64,000 nt of DNA, from the NCBI RefSeq assembly GCF_023101765.2, contig NC_064236.1:62001-126000 (forward strand), in the 5' to 3' direction. Of the stretch, positions 48,001 through 60,000 are shown piece by piece. This DNA comes from Spodoptera frugiperda (Eukaryota > Arthropoda > Insecta > Lepidoptera > Noctuidae). The notes beneath the pieces were generated by a model. It did no database searches. It saw nothing but the letters and a program-made list of their open reading frames with translations, and had not been told where the DNA came from. The position numbers were made by a program, and so were the translations under genes. How positions within the stretch are numbered: the first letter of the stretch is position 1; each line of letters opens with the position of its first letter.

Positions 48001-51000
48001 GTACAACTTCGATAATCTAATCTAGATTGTGAAATATCTACAACTGAATACGGAGTGTTTAATTTTAGTACATAGAGTAATGTTTTCAAATAAAACAAAG
48101 TTTTGTAACCGTAGTGTTGAGGTACAAGGCACAAGCTACAATGGGAGCAATGTCATTTGTGACCAAATAGTGGAGTACGACACCAAGCTCTCTTGGTTCG
48201 AATACAGGCGCTGGAAATCTTAATACGAGCACATGCAACCTACAGACATGATATGAGACGATAGACAGAGGCATTGAAACATGCATCATCACACATATTC
48301 ATTACTCTCTTTTGATTTAGCCGTTCTTTTAATTTGTTTGTTTCTGAGTGCAGCTGACTTGGTCGACGTCCTAACAACTGGCACAATCTAACGACTTTCC
48401 AAGTTTTCCGGCGTTTCGATGCATTCTCGCTTGTCACGATTCCTTTCTTCTTCAATCAACTTTTCTTTCCGATGAAGTATGTGATGGATGGCTTGAATGC
48501 AGGAGTAAGTACGACACTTCCTCTTGCCTCGCCCAGGGCGGAAGAACAAGAAACTAAAAAACCCCCTCGGAGAAAAATACTGCTAATGTTCTACTACTCT
48601 ACAAGTTTAGTACTACCCAAAGCTTTCATCTTTACTGTATTTGTTTCACTTTCGTGGTGTTTCTACCCGCGTCAGGCACCGTTTCCAGCCAAAAAATGAG
48701 ATTTTGAAAATCTATTTTATTTTTATTCTATATTGTTTTTTTTTGAACACATTCAATAATAGGTTTATCGGATTATTTACGAATAATACGAATGAATTGT
48801 GTAGTTTCGAAGTATCGGTGCGTCTCCATGGATGCACACCTTCGGTTCGGGCACAGCAGGGGTACGTGCACGGTGTATTAGTCACAGATTAAGAAATTAT
48901 CTTTTGCGTAACTGAGGCGTATGTAAGTGTTCATTACAACCCTGACAAGATCGGATTAGTCGCGTGTTTAGTGCTAACCACTACTTACACATTACAGTAC
49001 GAAACGTATTAAAGCCTACGTTACATTATTTTCGGGATCACCGCCGCCATGTTACAAGAATATTTATACCTAAATATTATTACTTTGGTACACACACACA
49101 TTTCCAGTCCATTTGATTATAAAACAAATCTACACTACACTTAGCTAATGGTTCACAAGTATGATTCTCATAAAAAGACAAGGTAGGTACATGGTGCATG
49201 TAGTAGGCCAGGGCACGCCAGGGGATCAATCTGTTCACTGAATTCGTAGAAACATTAGAAGGAAGATTGAATTCACAGTTAAACGTGTTCCGTATTTCCT
49301 AAGGATTCTTTGGACAAAAGTTTACGATGGTACCCGGAACTAGATACCTATCAACTTCAATACTACGAAACTACGAACCACGATGAATTCATAAAACTGA
49401 ATCCTAAGTAATTCAAACTTGGTACGACCTTGTTTATATAGGTAAGTATATATTGTGCCTATGTGTTCTTTATTTTATAAGCCGGTAAACGAGCAGACGG
49501 TTCACCTGATAGTAAACAATCGGCTGGCGCCGCCCATGGACACCCGCGACACCAGAGGCGTTACAAGCAAGTGATGCTGAGTTAAACATCAGTGCAGCAG
49601 CTTGTACTGCGTGGGTAACCGTAGTGTAGCGTGTTGTGCTGGTTGTTTGAACGAATTGTTTATTTGTATGTATGCTGCATCGTCCTTGGTGCAGAATACA
49701 TTTTATTTTTCTTTCTTAGCGCGTTGCCAGCCTTTTGGGGGCTAGGAATTTGAGAATTGTCGGGGATTGGGAGTTTGGGGAGGGTGGCAATTGTGCTTCC
49801 GGTGGTATTTTGTCCCTCCGGTAACCTCAGGAAAATTATAAGCTACTGTAGGATTCTAAACGAGAGATAATTGTATTATTGTATTGTTATACATAAGTAG
49901 GTATTTATATAATCGGTGATCCACATTACGATTTCTCCTGTGTCATGGGTGCGTTTACAGTCATGATTTCACATACACAAACTGACAAGACCCGGAACAT
50001 TAATTTGGGGATCACACAAAGATTTGTAATTTATAGGCTTCGAACCCGCTACCTGTTAGGCGGAAGTCGGTTGCGCAACCGTACCGACCTTAATTTAATA
50101 ATATTATGGTCTTATTTTTAAAGGAGCAGAAATATAATGAGCGTCCTTGTATTACATTTCGTGCACAACATTTGTTCCTCGTGCACACGGCAGCACATTA
50201 TCAACTTCGGAGTTAACTTTGTAACTACGTTTAATTTTGAAAGAACTACTTAATACTTATACACTGCTTGTCAACAATATTACAGTTACAGCATGCGAAG
50301 AGTACGGTGCGACACGGCCTGCCCGCGGCTACTCGCGGAGCACTCCAACAAGGCGAGTGTACGAGCACCTCGCATCTGTCGCCGTCGCCGCGGTACGCAA
50401 CACTCGCTGCACACTAACTCGAAACATTGGAACAAATCGAGACAGTTATCACCCACATGAAGAGGTTTCATGGTTGAGATTAATAATACCGATATTATGT
50501 TACCTATAGATAAGTTTATTGGGCAACTTGCGGGAATTAACGAATTGAACATCCGAATGATTTCGTTGTATGTCAGTGGGGACGAGCGGTTCAGTGTACG
50601 TGCGACCAAGGACTTGTCACCGCATTGCGGTCGCACTCCGACGAGCACCGACAAAATATCCCCAACTGCCGCAACACTGCTTGTAGATCGGATCTCCGAA
50701 CCCGCGTCGCGTAACTCGCACCAGATCCCACCACAGTACGGCGGCGGCCAGCACGCTCGACTCGCACTTACTTCACACAAACAACTTGATTCCACATAGC
50801 TGCAGCGCCGCGTTACCATCACTGTCACACACGTTCCGTGCTGCGGTCACGTGTACACTGACTCACATACTAAATGTGCACAAACACTGTTATCTAAGTT
50901 CTAGTTCGAAGGAGTAAATAATCTGATCGGGGGACGGTCAGCAAGGAGCGGTATCAGACGAGATATAGTCGCGATAATATTGTAATTGTACGTAATGAGC

Positions 51001-54000
51001 GCGCGTACGTGTGTAGGGCTGGCCGGGCGCGGGCCCCGCGGCCGCCCGCAGCCGGCGGCCGCCTGCCACGGCGGCGCGCCGCGGCCGTCGATGGCACCCT
51101 AATTACATATCAATTAGGTAATGAACTCATCCAACCTGTCGCCGTACGTTACTGCAAACAGACACCTAGCTACAGCCATCCAATTCGACAGATCGATCCA
51201 ATTCGTCGTTCCCAGCTGGAGCTCAGTTCCAAAGTGATTTGCGTTTGATGTGAATATATAACTGAGTATTTGATTATCTTTGCATGGTATATACAAAATG
51301 AATACACGAGATAAGATAACGTACAATTTAAAGAAATGATAACACGGACATCAGGGTATTTTGTGATAAGTATTTGTCCTAGTAAAAATATAATAATGTT
51401 AATACATAGAGATTCGTTTATACTCCATGCAATTCTGAGTACCGCGAGTGCTAACAGCGTCCCGTTCAGATGTTCGAATTGTTCTGTTTGACTACGCTTT
51501 CGAACAAAAGAGAAAGCAAGATAAATCGCAAATAGAGAGTTCGCGGCACCGAACGACGGGAAGTTACGGAAAGCTAATTAGCTGCAGCCAGGTTCCACTT
51601 GAGACAGAGGCGGAACCTCCATGCCTACATTACAAAGCAGGGAAATATTAATACACTTATTCTCCTCGTAGGGGAACACTTTAGAACAAAAGCCCCAAAC
51701 TAAGGATTTAGTCTAGTCATCAGATATTTCAGCATTGTCGGATTGTTGTACAATGAATGATTAATGTTTACCAATACTAATCGCAGACCTGTAGGATGCC
51801 TTGGCAGAAATGAAAAGCTAGATACAGTCGCAGAGCCTGTAGAGCGGAACACAAATGTGAGAAAAGTTTGAGGAAAATGGATAGATTATATAAACTGACG
51901 ATGTGATGGACAGTTTGTTCCAGCAGTGAGTACACTATCTCAGGAAACATTATTGTTTCAGAAGATGCTAAAATTGTTGACAATGTCATAAAACACATAA
52001 TGAATAGGTACCTTTACGCGTTTTCACTGCAAACACTGAGTACATAGATTTCCCAGTAGTTATCTAGTTTAGTAGTAGAGAGGGGGAGTTCAGGAGGCTT
52101 GGGTTTGGTGTGCAATGCAATTTATTAAATAAAAAAACCAGGAGTGTCCTTGAATACAATTCAATGTTTAAAGAAACTACACCAAGCCGTATTCGTTTAC
52201 GTCAAACCGTTACGTAATATTTTTGCGGCCTGAATGATTAGTGCGATGCATTCGGATGCACAGTCCGGAAGGTCCCACAAACAACGGCACAGCAAACTAG
52301 TAGAAACGCGGACACTGACACATTATCGGAACACATTGGGCACCTGCGGAATCGAAGCATGAGTAAATGAATGCTGACGTTCCGGTGAAGATAACAGTCG
52401 GTGAAACAAACAACCTGATATGATGGAAACAGTTGGCACAACAGAGCCGCGAGTCGTCCGCGTCCGCGTGCATCGTCGTCTGCGCGTGCGACGCCTTCGC
52501 ACCACCGAGCGACTGAGCGCGTGAATTGCGCCGCCGCGGTATCGTCGGAGGAATTAGATAAAACCAACCCAAGATAAAAGATGACTAAAAAACAAAACGA
52601 CGAATCATTCATTTTTAGTTACATCAATAGATATGGCCATGTATTGCTTCATACTCATTTATTTTTGTTTTGACTTTATGTAAATGTGCATCAATAAATA
52701 TACCACAATCACAGCCTGATTACTTAGGAAATACTTTGATATCTATAACATTCTCTAGATTCAGTCTGAGTGAACGTTTTACGGGAGAATCCAACGAAGC
52801 GAAAATGATCCGAGCTAAATTATGAAAAGTACATTTATGACGGCCGCAGAAGGTCCCCGTCCCCACCACAGCACAATGTCCGAATCACTCACCCACTGAA
52901 TGGTTTCCTGTGCTTCACCGGGCTGGCGGCGCTCACGCTGCCGCCGGGGTCGGAGTTGGAGGCTTCTGCAAACAACAAAAATACACTATTTATTGCAGAC
53001 CAAGAAACGTGTCCTTGTTTTCAAACTAAACATAGATATTAGAACCTAAACAATGTTTCCAAACATTGGAATCTCTTTTCTTTGATACGATTGTACGAAT
53101 TGTGTTGCTTTGTTTAATTGATTGTTGTTTACAATGAAATATTTCGTTGCGTCGAATTGTTAAATGCCGGTGCACATGGGGCGGTACTGTCCGAGCCGGG
53201 CTGGCCTCCCGCAGCGAGCACGGTTTGCTGGCAGATGAGATTTCCGCCTAAATGGGTTGCATTGTGTGAGCTCACGAGAATGGGACATGCTGCTTGCTGG
53301 CAGCTATTAACTACATGGATCGCTGGCACAGTCCTGTCTGTTGTGCTACGTTTGTCTATCTCTATTCGGAATTACTTAATTCAAGTTCGAATGACACTCT
53401 CCTTTAGAACTCCGTCCGTACGTTTGAACATTTGAAAATCAATATAATAAATATTCAATTACTAAATCCTCGTATAAGACTGCATATACATCCATAAATG
53501 CAAGAAGCTTAAAAAGAAATAAAGTAAAGAAATTGTTGCAAAGATTTATCGATATTTCATATTCATAAACCTTTGCAGCACATAATTTGTGTCTAATTGT
53601 TTAGTTAGGATAGCAATAACACCAAGCTAAAAGAGCATATTTTATTTCATTTTTCTATTATAAACATGAACGTTTTCAAGAAAAAATATTGCTGTTTTTT
53701 CACACAATGTTTTTCATATTAACATTGACGCAAAGTATTGAAAAACACCGATGTCTCAGTTTTGTACAAAAACTGAATAAACTAACAAGGCGTGTTCTGA
53801 AACAGTAGGACTATTTACTGAACACCCTGTACATTTTGGGCTTCATTAGGTACTTACGCATCCTTTTAAACATTTTCCAAAAATAGCCAACTTCCTCGTC
53901 GACGGGGGCGGCCAGCAGATTGCAATTAAACACAAAGCTAACATCTCGCCTGTGCTTTTAATCATTGGGGTGCAAACCGTGCAACCCGTGCAATCAATAG

Positions 54001-57000
54001 GTTTGTTGCGATTGCAGAGACAGATCGTACAAGGTCAGTATATCTAGTATGTCGTCAGTACTAGCTCAGTTTTTTACTGGAATTAAGTGACCAATAATAA
54101 ACTATGCGAATTAACTGACCCGATCAAAGTCACTGCCATTTTACAAACTCATTATAAGGAAACATAATATTTGCATTAGGTGTCACTTATTACACACACT
54201 TACGGAAGGAAATATAAGCTATCCGTCATAGCAAAAAAGGTTTTACAGAGTTGGTTATTTGGTCGTAAGTTCAGGGAGTGGAGGTATGGCTGCATAATAT
54301 TGACAATATATTTCGTGTGCAGCGAGCCATGCAGCGCGGCGTGGACACACGACTTCAATTTACTCGCAACATCGACAAGTGACTCCGTTACGATATACGC
54401 ACGCGGACCATGCACTAAGCCGCGCTGATCTTATAATGTTGCTCGTGGTTACAGGCGAAAGAGCTTTATTGCGTCTGACGACAGACTTATCGAACAACTG
54501 TATGGGGGTTTAAGGATAATCAAAAGTACAGTTTATTAAAAAAAAATAGCTAAAATCCGCTTAACGTTATAGCATAGGGCTGTACCAATTTTCTGCTGCA
54601 TTGTTGGGCATTTACAAGCAATAATGTAGAACGCGCGTGGACCAGTGCCGGACTGCTGGCTGCACCGCCGCCGCCGCCCGCGTCCGACCTCGGCCACGAT
54701 GGGCCAGCCACGCCAGTTACTGTACGTGAAGCTTCGTCTAGTGTAAGTGGTAACACGATTATAATATGCCGGCTATTGATGACTAGAAACATTATACGAA
54801 GTAATAAAGACTGCACAAGTTAATATTGGGTGAAGAACTAGTGTACACTACTTCTATTAGCATTAATGTAAGTATATCCTCAGGGGCATGCGGAGAGGTG
54901 TGCCATTGGATAGGTTAGACTAGCGTGTGTTGCGGCAATAAGTAGCAACTAAATAAATGTTGTCAACATACGAGTACACATTTCCAATTATCCCAAAAAT
55001 AAGACACACAGTAGGTACGTACATGCTGCGTTTGCCTTTTAAAATAAACCTAATCAACGACAGATTTGTAGATTATAATCTCTTGCTACACGAACACGCT
55101 GTGCTGTGATTGTGAAGTGCAGCGTCACTGCCCGTCTGTGCACTGCCCCGTATTACAACCGGGTCGGTATCCAAACATCATACAAAGGATTTGTACAGAA
55201 TGTTCAGTAAATCGTCAGGTCCGGGGGTAACAGCTTTGATCAAAGTAAAGCAGAGTAAAAATAAATGATAAAATGTGATTGTGAGCTTATCATGTACAAC
55301 GAAGGCACAGACCCCGGCAAACAGCTGACTATGCGAAAAAGAAAATTGAGCGTACAAAATACATCATCAATCGAAGTATGCACAGCACGGTGTAAAAGCT
55401 TTCTAAATTAAAACTCGTTCGTTGCTGACAAGGATGCAGTATATAATGTGCAAATCCATCCGGGTACAAGACATCAGGTCGCCGGCCGAATAATGGCCCG
55501 AGTATTGACTTGTGTCGTAGTGACACAGTCTGTAGGCGTCAAATAATTACAACGCACGGCGGCCGACTCCACGCGTCAACGAGCACATGTGTTGTGTGCA
55601 CAGGCGCCGCTCGATCGTTTACAGGGAAGGTGTATAGTTACAAAGTACCTGCCAGCAACAGCAGTGCTCTGTAGCAGCACGAGCAGAGGAACATGTGGGG
55701 CCGTCGCCGTCTCGGCTGCGACTGCCTACAGCGCCTCGCCGTGCCCGGCCCCCGGTTCAGATTAGTGATGTCCATATACAACACGTTTATCAAGCTAATT
55801 TTTGGTGGTTACGACAAATTAATAACCGTAAAAAATAATTAGCTAAGAAATGATTATCAGAAACGTTATGAATACATTAATTCAGGTCAGAATGGATATA
55901 TCATTGAATAACATTGTCTGTGCTCGTTGCTCGTTGGTGTAAAACCCCATGAGATTGTTCAACCGTTGTGCTAACTCAAATAGAAAGTCAGCTATTTTTA
56001 TTATTTAAAAAGTCTAATAAAAGTGGTTATTTCGAAAATAAAAATAGGATTGTCTCGTGCCTATTGGTTGAGGCTGAGTGTAACCAAAACCAGTGTTCCG
56101 TAAGATCGGCTTCGGAATCGGGCGGCGTGTTCAGACAAGCCTCATCAATCGATTCTCTCGCGCGAGCTTCTGTCCGAACACAAACGGTCGATCTTGGCAT
56201 TTCTTTAAAATAAAATATTATCTATAGTTACTACTTACACTTAGGATACTTATTTAATTCAAACATAAAAACAATGAGAGCGCTAAGTAATTGTTGACTT
56301 AAGGCTCGAGATCCAGTAAATGATATAAATAGTAGTTACTCACGACACAACAGTACTCAATACGTGGATTACATAATTAGTGAGGTTGTACCTAGCCGCG
56401 TGCTGGCAGTCGAACAATTCGACTGCAGTAACTCTAAGTGCTATCAAGTTACAGAGCCTGCTAATTGAGGCGGATATCTGACCACTATAGTATGCTACGA
56501 TTGCTACGAATATAACATACGACTGAGGGAGAACTGACAATCAAAGAAAATTTAATGTCATTTGTACATTAAAGTGTGATAGTTGTGAGTTTACCTTTCA
56601 CCCTGGCATGTAGAATAGAAAGCACGACAAAAGCGTGCGGTTGGCGGCGGTACAAGCGTGACGCCATCTCTACAATGTATGTATTTGTTACGCTTGAGAC
56701 AGACGTGCGAACACGATTGGCGTCCGAACTGTTATTTTTCCACAGACGCACTAGTGTGGCTACAGTTCCAGTGGCGATGGCGCGCCGGTTTATGCTCTCA
56801 GCGCTAACTTACAAGTACGTTTTGCTTTTGTCTAGTGCATTGTAATAACATGGTCGTTCTCTCGTTGGAATTGCATAACCATTTAGAAAATGGAGGCAGC
56901 TCGTCCAGCAGGAACAATCCACTACATTGCCGAGCGATATTTGACTTGAATAAAACTGCTTACAGCCAATTTCATCATTCACTATAAAACGCCGTTTCAG

Positions 57001-60000
57001 AAAACAGAGCTTAGCGTAACGTTAGTTAAAGACCCGTATGGATCTGTGTTTATGTCAAACTTTCACCAGCACGATTCCATCTGCGTTAAACAAAATTACT
57101 AAAGTTTATACATGAGGGAAGATTTGGCAACAAAACGCAAATATGCCAATATTTGCATTTTGTTTTCACAACATTTATCAACGACTTCGAATAAATCTCA
57201 TAGGTAGGAAATTGGTAATGCAATCCCAAGATAAATAAATATAAGGTAAATTAATATAAGGTTATTTTTATAGCATACTATTAAACTCAGTGTGTATTCT
57301 CAGTTTAATAGTATGCTATGTCACGTGACAATAGTGACAATGGCTTAACTTGGGTTTGTGCAGGCTAAGCGTCAAAACATGAGTGACTATAATAAAAACT
57401 GAGTTTAGGATAAACTGGTTCCTAACGGAAAGCGCAAAATGAAGCTGAGTAAACGCTTAAACTGCGTTATAGTGCGGAAGTAATTGTGATTAGTTTCATC
57501 GGTGGAAGTAGCCGTTAGCTGTATGGCTGCCAAAGGATCACGTTCAAACGTCGCTCGGGAAAAGCGGGAAGTCATTTTACTCTTTTGTTAAAAAGCCTTT
57601 GTGATTGCATTATGAATTTCCAAGTTTTTCATTTAGCTTTCGAAAAATAAATGAAAAATCACGTAGGTGCTTGACCATTTATTACGTTCCTATAGTAGGG
57701 GAAATGGAAAAGGCTTCATCAAAGTTGAATGCACTTTTTTAGGGTTCCGTAGCCAAATGGGAAAAAACTAAACCCTTATAGATTCGTCATGTCTGTCCGT
57801 CCGTATGTCACAGCCATTTATTTCCGAAACTGTTGGGCCTACATAGTTGAGAATTTGTAGGTTGATGTACTCCGGTAACCGCTATTCGAATTTCTAATAA
57901 AAAATAATAAATTTATAAGTTAACACCATAGGTATATGATTCCGATTAAAATTATTTTTTTTCGGCTAACCTATAGGTACGTGATTGGTGTCTATGGATA
58001 GGGCTTTAAAAAAGACATTCGGGTTAAGTTTTCTAAAGCCACTTTTCATCACAATCAATTGTTTGAAAAATAGACGTTTCCAAAGAAGAAAAATTAGAGC
58101 CCCCCCCCCCCCTCTAACTTTTAAAATAGGAGAGTGACAAAACTAAAAAAATTATATGCTGTAGATTTCAATGGAAATTTTCAACATAAATTGGCTTGAA
58201 CGAGATATCATTACTTATATTTAGTTTTTAAGAAATCATACATTTTCAAAAAACGCACGTGCAACTTTGTCGTTCATACAAACACTATGTAAAACCAAGT
58301 TTTTATAATTATTTTTATAAAACATCGATCTAAAGTTACAACGCACTACAATTACTTTTATATTAAGTCATCTACTTGCAGCTAGGGAACCCTCCATGGG
58401 GACTCGACTCACACTTGGCCGGTTTTTCTTTTTAGATAGGAGCACTCACAGTGCAGCGCTGTAAGGCTGGCTACTTGTTACTCGGCCGGACGCTGCGGGT
58501 GGCTGCGGGGCTCAAGTCGAGCGCCCTTTGATGCACCAGGGACAAGAGCTATTTTTAAGTATCTCGAGCGACGTCTGCTCAAGCAACTTATGATCTGGGT
58601 TATAGGGGATATTAAAATTCTGCCTCCGTAAGGAACAGGTCATTGGTTATGGATAAGGTTCTGATTAAGCGGCGCTCGATAAAGTTGAGTTTAATACATT
58701 TGCTATCTATTATAGAGAACATCAATTCTCACCTTGTTTGAATTTTCTTAATCTGCGTGATTTTGGTGATACCAAGTCCAACCCAAAATCCCAATGCCGG
58801 GGGAAAGCTGACTACGAAACATAATGATATAACAACAACAATGTATCTATTCATTATCCACGGGCTACACTTTTTAATAGATCATTTACGACGCAGTATC
58901 GGAACAATCAACTCGTTAGTTGGTTAAAACCATACCAGTAAATTACAAGAATCGGATTCCAATAAAGCACGCAGTCGGCATAAACTGTTTGTTGGAAACG
59001 TACATGGCAGTTTGGAAAGTTGCTCCCTTCGAAGATGGCCAAATGAAACATTTTGAGTACAGCGCCGCGTGTACCACATGTACACGGCGACGGCGCGCGC
59101 GCAGTGCGGGCGCCCAGCGGCCGAGTGGTAATTACGTGCGGAGCCGCACTCTGTCTACGACACGCCGTACACCGCGCAGCGCTACCATTTTCATTTCCAT
59201 TACAGCTCTAACGTGTAAAGAATAGAGTTTAAAATGCATTGTTGGAACGGCGATTAAAAAGTTCCTACAAGTACAGATGCGGAGTTATATTTAAATCACA
59301 GCGCTCATCTGCAATGTTAAGGTTGAATTCCGGAATGTGTACGTCACTCGCGTACAACACCCGTGTATGGCGCTGTACTGTTCCACCTCGGTACACTGGT
59401 ACGTGGCTACGTACACAACCAAGTAAATAATCAAAACAAAGCTATGTTGTTCGCAAAGTTCACATGGCCAAAAGTCTAGTATTAGTTGTTTCAGTGGCAA
59501 CAGAAATAACTACATCACGTGTGCATCTTTTCATTTCCATTCACTGTGGAGGTCTGTACAAACGGTAGTTACATTTATAAATGAAAACTGTTCACTAATG
59601 TGAATATGAAAATTATAATAAAATTCTCGAACAGACGTTTTCTGTATGGAATATTTATAACAATTGATAAATAGAAAACTTTTAGTCTGCTGCGGGTTAT
59701 ATCAATGATAGCTTCCGTGGCATAGTTCCCGGTGCTACGGGACTACTAGAGCGCATTAACTGGAGATTAGTGAGAAAGTTCACAAGGTTCCGGTCCCGTA
59801 GCAATGCAACATACAAACTAGCGCCGCACAGGGAGCTGTGTGTTTCTGCGCAGGTACACAACAGTTTCAAAACAGCAAACGGAAATAGTATAAAAGTGAT
59901 AGACAAAATTATGACACAGACCGTGGATTAAAATAATATAAAAGCTTATTTTGAGAACGTGCGGTGTGGGCGCGGCGTGGCGAGCTAGGCGCCGGCGCAC

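Larger units (their letters stand above)
47016..52415 (-). other. Trio intron, part containing repeats and a CpG-rich block
   Basis: Between the exons at 46422 and 52893. It holds a dispersed repeat at 49476-49860, a SINE head near 50036 and a very GC-rich block at 51000-51100 that may be promoter-like. The 50290-50830 stretch is also CpG-rich and contains a candidate first exon. No conserved exon was found. Confidence 0.45.

Noticed and set aside
51000..51110. Coding exon in GC-rich block
   Set aside because: Frames are pure Arg/Gly/Ala/Pro from CpG content, and no donor in phase with Trio was found; may be a promoter island.
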